From Prauserella shujinwangii (GTDB taxonomy: Bacteria > Actinomycetota > Actinomycetes > Mycobacteriales > Pseudonocardiaceae): DNA of 64,000 bases. Position numbers and translations under genes: made by a program. The notes under the pieces are model-generated. The model was given only the letters and a program-made list of their open reading frames with translations. It was not told the DNA's origin and made no database searches. This document shows positions 24,721-33,923 of the stretch, piece by piece. The DNA lies in contig NZ_PVNH01000001.1 in assembly GCF_003001955.1 (NCBI RefSeq), positions 620,001 to 684,000 on the forward strand, read 5' to 3'. How positions within the stretch are numbered: position 1 is the stretch's first letter; each line of letters starts with the position of its first letter.

Positions 24721-25743
24721 GTGGTTGACGTGGCGGTTCCGGTTCGGGCTCGCGAACTGCACCTGGTCGGCCGGCCTGATCCGGATGTGTCCGAGGACCA
24801 TTTCGCCGAGGTCGAAGCCGAGGTCGGTGAACCTGGCGAGGGACAGGTGCTGGTCCGCAACGAGTGGATGTTGTTGTCGGTCGTGCTCAAGGACCTGATG
24901 GAGACCGAGCCCAATCCCGATCTGCCGATGCCCGCCTACGCGCTGGGCGAGCCGCCGTGGGCGCCGACCGTCGGCACCGTGGTGGTGTCCCGCCACCCGG
25001 AGGTCGCCGAGGGCGATCTCGTGTTCCACAACCAGGGGTTCCGGCAGTATGCGATCACCGGGATCGGGGAGTGGGAGGGCACCCGGCTGGACCGGGACGC
25101 GCTGCCCAGCCCCCAGCACCACCTGCTCATCTCGCCCGGCATGACGGCGTGGCGCGGCATGGTCACCGTCGCCGGCGTCGGGGAGGGGGACACGGTGTTC
25201 GTGTCCGGTGCGACGTCGGGCGTGGGTTCGATGGCCGGGCAGATCGCCCGGTGCCGGGGAGCGGCCAAGGTCATCGGCAGCACCGGCAGCAAGGACAAGG
25301 TCGACTACCTGCGGGACCTCGGTTTCGACGATGCCTTCGACTACCACGACGGGTCGCTGACCGAGCGGCTTGCCGAGCTGGCTCCGGACGGTATCGACGT
25401 CTTCTTCGACAACGTGGGCGGTGACCAGTTCTCGGCCGCGCTGGCCAACGCGGCCGAGGGTGCGCGGTTCGCGCTCTGCGGCACGTTGTCGCGGGACAAC
25501 CCGGTGCTCGAGCACGAGACCGTGATCGTCAAGGGCATGACGATCCGCGGGTTCATCAGTGTCTACGAGCCGGGCGACCAGGAGGAGTTCACCGCCGCGC
25601 TGGGGCGGTGGCTGCGGGACGGCCGGTTCGTGTTCGCGCCGACCGTGGTCGAGGGTGGCCTCGCGGCGGTGCCGAAGGCGCTGGTCGAGCAGCTGGGACG
25701 CCGGGCAAGGGGCGTCACGATGGTCAAGCTGAGCGACGACTGA
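24721..25743 (+). CDS. Zinc-independent MDR-family NADP-dependent oxidoreductase
   Basis: A 340-residue medium-chain reductase similar to prostaglandin/leukotriene reductases and CurA. The coenzyme motif is SGATSGVGSMAGQIARCRG, and there are no zinc-ligand cysteines. These enzymes reduce activated double bonds such as enones and quinones with NADPH. Its GTG start follows GTGAGGG at reasonable spacing. It is followed after 28 nt by the orphan AAA ATPase gene and is divergent from the WYL regulator. It may detoxify reactive quinones or enones made in the cell, but there is no direct link to the cluster. Confidence 0.88.
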   Translation: MVDVAVPVRARELHLVGRPDPDVSEDHFAEVEAEVGEPGEGQVLVRNEWMLLSVVLKDLMETEPNPDLPMPAYALGEPPWAPTVGTVVVSRHPEVAEGDLVFHNQGFRQYAITGIGEWEGTRLDRDALPSPQHHLLISPGMTAWRGMVTVAGVGEGDTVFVSGATSGVGSMAGQIARCRGAAKVIGSTGSKDKVDYLRDLGFDDAFDYHDGSLTERLAELAPDGIDVFFDNVGGDQFSAALANAAEGARFALCGTLSRDNPVLEHETVIVKGMTIRGFISVYEPGDQEEFTAALGRWLRDGRFVFAPTVVEGGLAAVPKALVEQLGRRARGVTMVKLSDD

Positions 25744-25770
25744 CCGGCCGCGGTCGGCCGAATCGCAGCG

Positions 25771-28700
25771 ATGCTGATCGGCAGGGAGCACCCGCTCGGG
25801 GTGCTGCGGGACGCCGTGACCGGCGTGTTCGCCGGCCACGGCGGCTTCGTGCTCGTCACCGGTGAGTCCGGGATCGGCAAGACCGCACTGGTCACCGAGG
25901 CGGCCGGGCAGGCCAGGGCGCGGGGCGCGACGGTCGTGGGCGGCGCGTGCTGTGACGCGGACGTGGTGCCCGCGTTCTGGCCGTGGGTGCAACTGGTGCG
26001 CGCCTTGCGCGACACGGACGGCTTCGACCTGCCCACGGTCCTGGGCGAGCGGGCGGGCACCGCCGTGGACGACACCTTCCGGCGGCACGACGCCGTCGTC
26101 CGCCTGCTCACCGGCGCCGCCCGTGGCCGGCCGGTCATGGCCGTGCTGGACGACCTGCAACTCGCCGACGTGGCCTCCGTCCGGCTGCTGGACTTCGTGG
26201 TCCGGCACACCAGGCTGGAGCGGGTGCTGGTGGTCGGCACCTACCGTGACAGTGAGGTGCAGCGGCGAGGGCACCGGCTGCGGGCGGCGATGCTGCCGCT
26301 GGTCGCCCGGGCGACGACGGTCGCGCTCACCGGGCTCGACGTCTCCGGGGTCGCGCGGCTGGCGGCCCGCACGTCGGGCGAGGACCTCGACCCCGGCACG
26401 GCAGCTGACCTGCACCGGCACACCGGGGGGAACCCGTTCTTCGTCGAGCAGATCGCCCGGCTCGGCCACGGGGCCGGGGTTCCGGCCGCCCTGCCACCGG
26501 AGCTGCGGGAGTCGGTCCGCCAGCGGCTCGCGCAGCTCTCGGAGCCGGCCCGGACACTGCTCGGCACCGCCGCGGTGCTGGGGAGCCGGTTCGCCGTGCC
26601 GCTCCTGGAGGCCGTGACCGGCCTGGCGCGGCCCGACGTCGACGAGCTGCTCGCCGAGGCGATGCTGGCCCGGCTGATCACCCGGGACGGCGACACCGCG
26701 TCGTTCCCGCACGGCCTCGTGCACACCACCCTCTACGACTCGCTCGATCCGGCCGAGCGGCGCCGTCGGCACGCCGCCGTGGTGCGGGTGGCCGGTGCCG
26801 ACCCGGATCTGGCGGCGACCGTGTTCGCCACGGACCTGGCGCGGCACGCGTGGCTCGCGGAGGACGAGGTGCCTGCCCGGCGTGCCGTCGATCTCCTCGT
26901 GGACGCGGCGAGGCAGGCGAGCGCGCGGATGGCCGGCGACGAAGCCGTCCGTCTCCTCCACTGGGCCGCCGACCGTTGCGAGCCCGGCCGACGGCTACAG
27001 CTGATCCGCTTGCGGCTGGCCGAGGCACAGCACGCCTGCGGCGAGAAGAGCGTCGCGTGGCGCATGTTCGACGGGGCGGTGCTGGCCGCCGAGGACGAGC
27101 GGGACCCGCTGCTGCTCGCCCGGGTGGCGCTCACCGTGCCGCACACCGACCCCGAGCGCGCCGGCTACGTGCTCGACCTGCTGCGCCGGGCCCACCGGGA
27201 GCTGGTGGGCGAGCCGCCCCCCGATGCCGGTCTGGAGGAGCTGGTGCGGGAGGTGACGGTGCGTGCGGTGGTGCTGGCGCGGGACCGTCGTGACGACGAC
27301 ACGCTGGGGTTCACTTTGCAGGCGCTGCACGCGGTGCTGTGGGGGCCGGGCACGGCGGCCCGCAGGCAGGTGCTCACCGAGGAGATGGCCGCTGTCGCGC
27401 GGCGCACCGGGGACCAGGACCTGGATCTGTTCGCCAGCGCACTGCGCTGGGTGGCGCTGCTGGAGCAGGGCGACCCGGGCTACCTCGCCCAGCTGGAGTC
27501 CTTCGCCGCCGCCGCGGAGGCGAGCGGGCTGCCGAGGTGGGTCGGCGCCGCCACCGTGGACCGCAGCACCGCGGCCCTGCTGCGGGGAAGGTTCGCCGAG
27601 GCGGCGGAACTGGCCGACCGGGTGCCGGCCGAGCACCTCGACGAGGACCCCGAGCTGGCGCGGATGTTCGCGTGGCAGCGCCGGTGGGCGCTGCTCGACC
27701 TGCAGGGCAGGCTGGGCGAGATCGTGGACGAGCGGGCGAACGTGCCGGGATCGTGGCTGCTCGCGGACGTGCTGGTCGGGATCGCCGCCCTCGACCGCGG
27801 CGATGTCGAGACGGCACTGCGCTGCCACCGGGACGTGCTGGCCGCGGGTGCGGTGCCGGGCGAGTGGCGCTCGCTGTGGCTGCGGTTCCGCGCGCAGATC
27901 GCCGTGGCGACGCAGGACGCCGACCTGCGTGAGCGCACCCGCGCGCTGCTGACGCCCCATGCGGGCGAGTGGCTGGTATCCCTGTTCGGTTGTGACATCA
28001 GCGGTCCGGTGGACCACTGGCTGGCGGTGCTCGACACCGCCGCGGGAGACACCGACTCCGCGATCCGGCGCTTTCATGCGGCCGCGGCCTCGGCGGACAG
28101 CCTGCGCGCCCACGGGTGGAGCGTGCTGGCCCGCGCCGGGCTGGTCGAGGTGTCGGCGGCCGGGCCGGACGAGGCCGAGGCCGTCGCGCGCACCGCCGAC
28201 CGCCTCGGGATGCCACACGTGGCAGAGCGGATGCGCCTCCGGTGCGGCCAGAACGGTGCCGGTGACCACGGCGCGGACGAGGCGGGGACGGGACGGGAGT
28301 TCCGCCGCCGGGGCGACGTGTGGGCCGTGCGGTTCGCGGGCCGCCAGGAACACCTCGCGGACACCAAGGGACTGCACGATCTGCGCCAGCTGCTGGCGAA
28401 CCCCGGCGCGGCGATCCCGGCGACCTGGCTCGTCGCCGGGGATGCGCGGCCGGCGGCGTCGTCCGGCGGTGACCGGATCATCGACGCGACCGCCAAGGTC
28501 CGGTTCAAGCGGCATCTGGACTCGCTGGACCGCCGGATCGAGGACGCGCTCGCCGCCGGTCGCGACGACACCGCCGCCCGTCTCGACCGGGAGCGGCAGG
28601 ACGTCGTGCACCACCTGCGGGCGGCGACGGGGCTCTGCGGCCGGGACCGCCGTCTCGGCGACACCGCCGAACGTGCCCGCAAGACCGTCGCCGCCCGCAT

Positions 28701-28824
28701 CCGCACCGCGCTGCGCAAGCTCGACGAACGTCACCCGCCGCTGGCCGCGCACCTGCGGGCCACCGTCGAGACGGGGACGACCTGCCGTTACGAACCGGCC
28801 GACGCGGAGCCGTGGCACGTCTAG
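25771..28824 (+). CDS. Large AAA ATPase of the MalT/LuxR-like group lacking a LuxR HTH
   Basis: A 1,017-residue STAND-type ATPase. Walker A is GESGIGKTALV (about 31-41) and Walker B is MAVLDDLQLADVAS (about 125-138). A long helical-repeat middle follows. The C-terminal 200 residues hold REFRRRGDVWAVRFAGR, a short beta unit seen in related orphan ATPases, then a charged helical end with many Arg and Asp. It lacks the C-terminal GerE/LuxR helix-turn-helix that most proteins with this ATPase have, so DNA binding is uncertain. It follows the MDR gene closely. Function unknown; a signalling or regulatory ATPase is likely. Confidence 0.8.
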   Translation: MLIGREHPLGVLRDAVTGVFAGHGGFVLVTGESGIGKTALVTEAAGQARARGATVVGGACCDADVVPAFWPWVQLVRALRDTDGFDLPTVLGERAGTAVDDTFRRHDAVVRLLTGAARGRPVMAVLDDLQLADVASVRLLDFVVRHTRLERVLVVGTYRDSEVQRRGHRLRAAMLPLVARATTVALTGLDVSGVARLAARTSGEDLDPGTAADLHRHTGGNPFFVEQIARLGHGAGVPAALPPELRESVRQRLAQLSEPARTLLGTAAVLGSRFAVPLLEAVTGLARPDVDELLAEAMLARLITRDGDTASFPHGLVHTTLYDSLDPAERRRRHAAVVRVAGADPDLAATVFATDLARHAWLAEDEVPARRAVDLLVDAARQASARMAGDEAVRLLHWAADRCEPGRRLQLIRLRLAEAQHACGEKSVAWRMFDGAVLAAEDERDPLLLARVALTVPHTDPERAGYVLDLLRRAHRELVGEPPPDAGLEELVREVTVRAVVLARDRRDDDTLGFTLQALHAVLWGPGTAARRQVLTEEMAAVARRTGDQDLDLFASALRWVALLEQGDPGYLAQLESFAAAAEASGLPRWVGAATVDRSTAALLRGRFAEAAELADRVPAEHLDEDPELARMFAWQRRWALLDLQGRLGEIVDERANVPGSWLLADVLVGIAALDRGDVETALRCHRDVLAAGAVPGEWRSLWLRFRAQIAVATQDADLRERTRALLTPHAGEWLVSLFGCDISGPVDHWLAVLDTAAGDTDSAIRRFHAAAASADSLRAHGWSVLARAGLVEVSAAGPDEAEAVARTADRLGMPHVAERMRLRCGQNGAGDHGADEAGTGREFRRRGDVWAVRFAGRQEHLADTKGLHDLRQLLANPGAAIPATWLVAGDARPAASSGGDRIIDATAKVRFKRHLDSLDRRIEDALAAGRDDTAARLDRERQDVVHHLRAATGLCGRDRRLGDTAERARKTVAARIRTALRKLDERHPPLAAHLRATVETGTTCRYEPADAEPWHV

Positions 28825-28830
28825 CGGAGC

Positions 28831-29682
28831 TCACTGCCGGTTGTACAGCCGGATGGTGAGCGCGCCGAACAGGACGAGGAAGCCCGCGCCGTAGACCGTC
28901 GTCCACAGCAGCGCCGCTCCTTCCCAGACCCCGCTCGTCAGGCCCCGTACCGAGGTGACGAGCTGAGTCACCGGCGAGACCTCGACCACCGACCCCAGCC
29001 AGCCGGGCATCGTGTCGGGGTCGACGAGCACATTGGACAGGAAGGTCAACGGGAACATCACGGCCATGCTGACCGACATCACCGCCTTCTCCGTGTCCAG
29101 CACCAGCCCCAGTGCCGTCCAGACCCACGAGAACGCGAACGCGAACCCCACCAGCACGCCGATACCGGCCAGCACACCAAGCACGCCCGCGGCGGGCCGG
29201 TAGCCGAGCACCAGTCCCACCACCACCATCACCAGGGACGCGGATGTGTAGCGGAACGCGTCGGCGACCAGATACCCGATCATCGGGGCGGGACGCCAGA
29301 TGGACAGTGTGCGGACCCGGTCGAGCAGCCCCTGCTTCGCGTCGATGTTGATCGTCATCCCGGTGGACAAGGTCGTCAGCAGCACGCTCATCGTCATGAT
29401 GCCCGGAAGCAGGTACTGCAGGTACTCGTCGGTGGAGCCCGCGATCGCCCCACCGAACAGGTACGTGAACATCAGCACCATGACGATGGGGAAGAGCGTC
29501 ACGTCGAACAGCTGACTCGGAATGTGCTTGATCTTCAGCATCGACCGCCAGCTCATGGCGCGCAGCGCGGCGACGGCGGTCGCCCGCCGGGGCTGGCGGT
29601 CCTTCGGCAGCAGCAGTGTCTCCAGGTCGCCGGTGCGCGGCGAAGCCGGCGTGGCCTCGCCCGTTCCGGAGGGCCGGGTCAT
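28831..29682 (-). CDS. ABC-2 type drug exporter permease (DrrB-like)
   Basis: A 283-residue ABC-2 permease. After an N-terminal cytosolic arm (about 1-50) there are about six hydrophobic segments, including FPIVMVLMFTYLFGG and VLGVLAGIGVLVGFAFAF, and the ABC-2 motif region MFPLTFLSNVLVDPDTMPGW. DrrB of the daunorubicin exporter has this layout. With the ATPase encoded 32 nt upstream it should export the cluster product and give resistance. Its end converges with the AAA ATPase gene with only 6 bp between them. Confidence 0.9.
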   Translation of the reverse strand: MTRPSGTGEATPASPRTGDLETLLLPKDRQPRRATAVAALRAMSWRSMLKIKHIPSQLFDVTLFPIVMVLMFTYLFGGAIAGSTDEYLQYLLPGIMTMSVLLTTLSTGMTINIDAKQGLLDRVRTLSIWRPAPMIGYLVADAFRYTSASLVMVVVGLVLGYRPAAGVLGVLAGIGVLVGFAFAFSWVWTALGLVLDTEKAVMSVSMAVMFPLTFLSNVLVDPDTMPGWLGSVVEVSPVTQLVTSVRGLTSGVWEGAALLWTTVYGAGFLVLFGALTIRLYNRQ

Positions 29683-29714
29683 GGATGTTCTCCTCGAGTT
29701 GGGTGCGGTGCGGC

Positions 29715-30668
29715 TCAGGCGGCGTCGGGGCTGGTCAGCGCGAGAAAGACCTCGTCGAGGCTCGGCTGGCCGAGCGCGAAGTCGGTGACCGGGACGCCGG
29801 CCCCGGAGAGCTCGAACAACGTGTGCGCCGCCAGCGCTGTCGGGTCGTCCGTTCCGCCTATACGGGTGCTGAGCGCGACCGGGTCCGGGTCGAGTTCCAC
29901 CTCCGCGTTCAGGACACGGGCGAGGATCTCCCTGGCGCGCTCGCGCTGCTCGGCGTGCCGGAGCCGGACCGTCACCGATCCGGCCGCGACCGTGGACTTG
30001 AGCTCACCGGGCGTGCCTTCCGCGATCACGCGCCCGTGGTCGATCACGGCGATCCGGGACGCCAGCCGGTCGGCCTCCTCCAGGTGCTGGGTCGTGAGAA
30101 GCACCGTCGTGCCCTGCCGGACGACGGCACGCACGATGTCCCACACCTGGCTGCGGCTGCGGGGATCGAGTCCCGATGTCGGCTCGTCGAGGAACAATAG
30201 GTCCGGTGTGCGGATGATGCTCGCGGCGATGTCGAGCCGCCGCCGCATGCCGCCGGAGTAGTTCTTGACCTGACGGGTCGCGGAGTCGGCCAGGTCGAAG
30301 GCCGCGAGCAGGTCGTCGGCACGGGCACGGGCGTCGGCGATCGTGAACCCGGCGAGCCGGCCCAGCAGGACGAGGTTCTCCGCCGCGGTCAGGTCCTCGT
30401 CCAGCGAGGCGTACTGGCCGGTGAGCGCGATACGACCGCGTACCGTGTCCGGTTCCCGCACCACGTCGTGGCCGAACACGGACGCCTGGCCCCCGTCGGG
30501 ACGTAGCAGTGTGGCCAGCACCTTCACCGCTGTCGTCTTGCCTGCGCCGTTGGGGCCGAGCACCCCGCACACCGTTCCCGCCGGCACACGCAGGTCGAGC
30601 CGGTCGACGGCCCGTAACCGGCCGAACGTCTTCACCAGCCCGACGGCTTCGACCGCCAGTTCGGTCAT
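29715..30668 (-). CDS. ABC drug exporter ATP-binding protein (DrrA-like)
   Basis: A 317-residue ABC ATPase. Walker A is [11 protein letters not shown], the Q-loop is near [10 protein letters not shown], the signature is [11 protein letters not shown], Walker B is [12 protein letters not shown] and the switch His is in [11 protein letters not shown]. The C-terminal 90 residues form the extra domain typical of DrrA, ending in a [13 protein letters not shown] motif. It powers the DrrB-like permease encoded next. The gene is divergent from the C-methyltransferase operon. The shared 284-bp gap holds a repeat that could be an operator, but no SARP box points toward the exporter. Confidence 0.93.
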   Translation of the reverse strand: MTELAVEAVGLVKTFGRLRAVDRLDLRVPAGTVCGVLGPNGAGKTTAVKVLATLLRPDGGQASVFGHDVVREPDTVRGRIALTGQYASLDEDLTAAENLVLLGRLAGFTIADARARADDLLAAFDLADSATRQVKNYSGGMRRRLDIAASIIRTPDLLFLDEPTSGLDPRSRSQVWDIVRAVVRQGTTVLLTTQHLEEADRLASRIAVIDHGRVIAEGTPGELKSTVAAGSVTVRLRHAEQRERAREILARVLNAEVELDPDPVALSTRIGGTDDPTALAAHTLFELSGAGVPVTDFALGQPSLDEVFLALTSPDAA

Positions 30669-30731
30669 CGTCGTCCTCCGTCTCGTCTGTGGGGCGGTGC
30701 CTCCGCTCCTCCTCCGTCACCCGGGAGGCGC

Positions 30732-30766
30732 GACACACGGGATCGCGGTGCTACACGGGATGTGTC
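30732..30766. promoter_or_regulatory. Operator-like repeat upstream of the exporter operon
   Basis: ACACGGGAT occurs twice (30735-30743 and 30753-30761), 18 bp apart, and is framed by an inverted GACACA/TGTGTC pair (30732-30737 and 30761-30766). It lies 64 bp before the exporter start codon. It looks like a binding site for a dimeric repressor; no such regulator gene is adjacent. Confidence 0.4.
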
Positions 30767-30881
30767 ATCTCCGGGCACCGGGCAGGCCCTTGGTGGCGAC
30801 CGGCGCACCGGGTCCTCCTGGCGCGCGGTCGCGCGCCGGTCGACCCGGTCCCCGGCGACGTGCCACACGGACCACCGCCGG

Positions 30882-30913
30882 TTGAGCGCAGCGCGATCGC
30901 GTCGCGGGAGGCT
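30882..30913 (+). promoter_or_regulatory. Putative SARP-box promoter of the sugar operon
   Basis: Heptads TTGAGCG (30882-30888) and GCGATCG (30893-30899) are 11 bp apart. An 8-bp gap and GAGGCT (30908-30913) follow. The C-methyltransferase ATG is 40 nt downstream. Confidence 0.55.
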
Positions 30914-30952
30914 GCGCACACCACGTCGGCGGGCATGTGGAGGGAACCGACC

Positions 30953-32194
30953 ATGACGTATCGAAGCGCCGGGACCGCAGCGGCCACGTGCCGGATGTGC
31001 GGCGGTGCGCTGACCGAGTTCCTGGATCTGGGGCGGCAACCGCTGTCCGACGCCTTCCTGCGCGAGGCGGACATCCCGGGTGAGTTCTTCTTCCGGCTGG
31101 CGGTCGGCCTGTGCGACGCGTGCGGGCTGACCCAGCTGGTCGAGGAGGTGCCGAGGGAACGGATGTTCCACGAACGCTACCCGTACTACTCCTCCGGGTC
31201 CGCGATGATGCGTGAGCACTTCACCGCGACCGCGCGAGAGTTGCTCGATCAGGTCTCCGGCCGCGACGCGTTCGTCGTGGAGATCGGCTCCAACGACGGG
31301 GTGATGCTCCGGGCGGTCCACGACGCCGGAGTGCGGCACCTCGGGTTCGAGCCCTCGGGCGGTGTCGCGGACGTCGCGCGCGCACACGGGGTGCGAGTGC
31401 GCACCGCCTACTTCGAGGAGGGCACGGCGGCCGAGACGCGTGCCGCCGAGGGACCCGCGGACATCGTCTTCGCCGCCAACACGATCTGCCACGTTCCCTA
31501 CCTGGATTCGGTGCTGCGCGGGCTCGACCTGCTCCTGGCGGAGGACGGCGTGTTCGTGTTCGAGGACCCGTACCTCGGTGACATCGTGGACAAGACGTCG
31601 TTCGACCAGATCTACGACGAGCACTTCTACTTGTTCACCGCGCGCTCGGTGCGGGAGATGGCGGCTCGCTTCGGGTTCGAGCTGGTGGACGTGCGGCGGC
31701 TCGCCGTGCACGGCGGTGAGGTGCGCTACACGCTGGCCCGCGCGGGCAGCCGCACACCCTCGGCCGCCGTGGCGGAGATGCTCACCGAGGAGCGACGCCG
31801 TGGGCTGCACGAACTCCTGCCCCTACGGCGGTTCGCGGCCGCTGTCCACGGTGTCCGCGACGAGCTGGCCGCACTCCTGCGCGAGCTCCGCGACCAGGGG
31901 TACACCGTCGCCGCGTACGGCGCGACCGCGAAGAGCGCGACCGTGACCAACTTCTGCGGGATCGGCCCGGACCTCGTGTCGTACGTCTGCGACAGCACGC
32001 CCGCCAAACAGGGAAAGCTGACTCCGGGCGCGCACATACCGGTCGTGCCGCCTGCCGAGTTCACCAGCGCCTACCCCGACTACGCCTTGCTCTTCGCGTG
32101 GAACCACGCCGACGAGATCATCGCCAAGGAGCGGGGATTCCGCGACGCCGGCGGGCGATGGATCACCTACGTCCCCGACGTGCGCGTGAGCTGA
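30953..32194 (+). CDS. NDP-sugar C-3 methyltransferase (EvaC/TylCIII type)
   Basis: A 413-residue enzyme with the three-part layout of the sugar C-methyltransferases. An N-terminal zinc site uses Cys13, Cys16, Cys54 and Cys57. The central SAM-binding domain has VVEIGSNDGVML. The C-terminal domain contains YGATAKSATVTNF. Members add a methyl group at C-3 of a 4-ketosugar, giving branched sugars such as vancosamine and mycarose. With 3-amination and N,N-dimethylation also encoded, N,N-dimethylvancosamine, found in hedamycin and kidamycin, is a natural expectation. ATG 30953 was chosen for the GGAGGG about 10 nt upstream. First gene of a four-gene operon. Confidence 0.92.
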   Translation: MTYRSAGTAAATCRMCGGALTEFLDLGRQPLSDAFLREADIPGEFFFRLAVGLCDACGLTQLVEEVPRERMFHERYPYYSSGSAMMREHFTATARELLDQVSGRDAFVVEIGSNDGVMLRAVHDAGVRHLGFEPSGGVADVARAHGVRVRTAYFEEGTAAETRAAEGPADIVFAANTICHVPYLDSVLRGLDLLLAEDGVFVFEDPYLGDIVDKTSFDQIYDEHFYLFTARSVREMAARFGFELVDVRRLAVHGGEVRYTLARAGSRTPSAAVAEMLTEERRRGLHELLPLRRFAAAVHGVRDELAALLRELRDQGYTVAAYGATAKSATVTNFCGIGPDLVSYVCDSTPAKQGKLTPGAHIPVVPPAEFTSAYPDYALLFAWNHADEIIAKERGFRDAGGRWITYVPDVRVS

Positions 32195-32198
32195 GTCG

Positions 32199-32927
32199 AT
32201 GTACCAGGACGAGTACATCGAGGTCTACGACCTCGTCATGCGGAACCGGGGACGCGACTACGCGGGCGAGGCGCGTGCCATCCTCGGCCTGGTCGACGAA
32301 CGCAACCCCGGGGCGGCATCGCTGCTGGACGTCGCCTGCGGCACCGGGTTGCACCTGCGAGAGCTGGCCGCGCCGTTCGCCGAGGTCCACGGCCTGGACG
32401 TCTCCGAGGACATGCTCGCGCTCGCGAAGCGGCGCATCGAAGGGCTCCGGTGCCACCAGGCGGACATGCGGCGGGTGCGACTGCCGGTGCGGTTCGACGT
32501 GATCGTGTGCATGTTCGCGATCCCGCACCTGCGCTCGGGCCCCGAACTGGACGCGACCGTCGCGGGTCTCGCCGCGCAGCTGGCTCCGGGGGGACTGCTG
32601 ATCATCGAGCCGTGGTACCGGCCGGAGCAGTTCGTCCCCGGCTACGTGGCCAGGGACGTGGTCGAGGTGGACGGGCACACCGTCGTCCGGCTGTCCCACT
32701 CCCGCTGGCTCGACCGGCGGGCGAACCGCATCCGGATGGTCGTCCACCATGCCCTCGCGGACGCGGACCACGGCATCCGGCACGCCACCGACGAGGTGGA
32801 CCTGACCTTGTTCACCGACGAGCAGTACCGGCACGCGTTCGCCGCGGCGGGTTGCACGGCGGAACGGTTCACCGGCGCTCCGTTCACCTGGGGGCTGTGG
32901 CTGGCCCAGCGCCGGGAGACCCGCTGA
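32199..32927 (+). CDS. Aminosugar N,N-dimethyltransferase (DesVI/TylM1 type)
   Basis: A 242-residue SAM methyltransferase. Motif I is LLDVACGTGLHLREL, followed by GLDVSEDMLALAKRR, HQADMRR and the active-site stretch VIVCMFAIPHL, as in DesVI and TylM1. These enzymes methylate the C-3 amino group of dTDP-aminodeoxysugars twice. It starts 4 nt after the C-methyltransferase stop and overlaps the ketoreductase by 1 bp. It explains the dimethylamino sugars expected for a pluramycin. Confidence 0.92.
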   Translation: MYQDEYIEVYDLVMRNRGRDYAGEARAILGLVDERNPGAASLLDVACGTGLHLRELAAPFAEVHGLDVSEDMLALAKRRIEGLRCHQADMRRVRLPVRFDVIVCMFAIPHLRSGPELDATVAGLAAQLAPGGLLIIEPWYRPEQFVPGYVARDVVEVDGHTVVRLSHSRWLDRRANRIRMVVHHALADADHGIRHATDEVDLTLFTDEQYRHAFAAAGCTAERFTGAPFTWGLWLAQRRETR

Positions 32928-33910
32928 TGGACCGCGTGGTCGTCCTCGGCGGTACCGGTTTCGTGGGCCGCCATCTGGCGGACGCGTTCGCGGCGGCGGG
33001 CCACGATGTCCTCGTCGTCGCCCGGCACCAGGTGCCCACGCCGCACCCGTTCGCTTCCTTCGACGTCGCCGCGGCGACGGGTCCCTCGTTCGCGGCGTTC
33101 CTGGACGGGATGGAGCCGGACGTGGTGGTGGATGCGACCGGCAGCAGCTGGGGACTCGGTGACGAGGAGATGACGTCGCGGTGCCTGGTGCCGACGCGGC
33201 GCCTGCTGGCCGCGCTCCGGCACGTCCGCCTCCGGCCGCGTGTCGTGCACCTGGGATCGGTGCTGGAGTACGGCCCGGTTCCGCCGGGGACCCCGGTCAA
33301 CCACGGCAGCGCACCACCGGAGACGGCCTACGGCAAGGCCAAGCTCGCGGCCAGCACGGCCCTGCTGGCCGCGGCCGGCAGCGGCAGGGCCGACGCGGTC
33401 GTGCTTCGCCTGTCGAACGCGATCGGCCCGGGCATGCCGGGGGAGAGCCTGGTGGGCCGGGTGCTGCGTGCCCTGCGGTCCGCGGCACCGGGCGAACCCG
33501 CGGTGGTCCGGTTGAAGCCACTGGAGGCCCACCGGGACTACCTCGATGTCCGGGACGTCGCCGAGGCGGTCGTCGCCGCCGCCGTCGCGGACGTGTCCGG
33601 GCAGGTACTGGACATCGGCAGCGGGAAGGCGGTCCCGGTCCGCGATCTCGTCCGGCTGGTGGTGGGCTCGAGCGGGATACCCGCGCGGATCGAGGAGGAG
33701 CCGCCCGCACGGCGAGACTGGTGGGCGACGATGAGCTGGATCGAGGTCGACCCCACCCGGGCGCGCGAGGTCCTCGGCTGGCGGCCACGCCACGATCTCG
33801 GGGACACGGCCCGGTGGGTCTGGGCCGGGGGAGACGGCGGGGACGCGGCACGGCAGGCGGGCTCGACCGGGGCGGTGGGTCGCGTTCCACCGGACCGCGA
33901 GCACCGGTGA
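32927..33910 (+). CDS. NDP-hexose 4-ketoreductase (EvaE-like, extended SDR)
   Basis: A 327-residue extended SDR. The nucleotide motif is LGGTGFVGRHLA, the catalytic Tyr and Lys are in TAYGKAKLA, and the Ser precedes in HLGSVLEYG. Sugar 4-ketoreductases such as EvaE, DnmV and UrdR look like this and set the C-4 hydroxyl as the last step before glycosyl transfer. Its ATG overlaps the stop of the N-methyltransferase. About 30 C-terminal residues (Gly/Asp/Arg-rich, after RWVWAGGDGG) form a non-conserved tail. C-4 stereochemistry cannot be predicted here. Confidence 0.88.
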   Translation: MDRVVVLGGTGFVGRHLADAFAAAGHDVLVVARHQVPTPHPFASFDVAAATGPSFAAFLDGMEPDVVVDATGSSWGLGDEEMTSRCLVPTRRLLAALRHVRLRPRVVHLGSVLEYGPVPPGTPVNHGSAPPETAYGKAKLAASTALLAAAGSGRADAVVLRLSNAIGPGMPGESLVGRVLRALRSAAPGEPAVVRLKPLEAHRDYLDVRDVAEAVVAAAVADVSGQVLDIGSGKAVPVRDLVRLVVGSSGIPARIEEEPPARRDWWATMSWIEVDPTRAREVLGWRPRHDLGDTARWVWAGGDGGDAARQAGSTGAVGRVPPDREHR

Positions 33911-33923
33911 CCAGTATCCCGGT

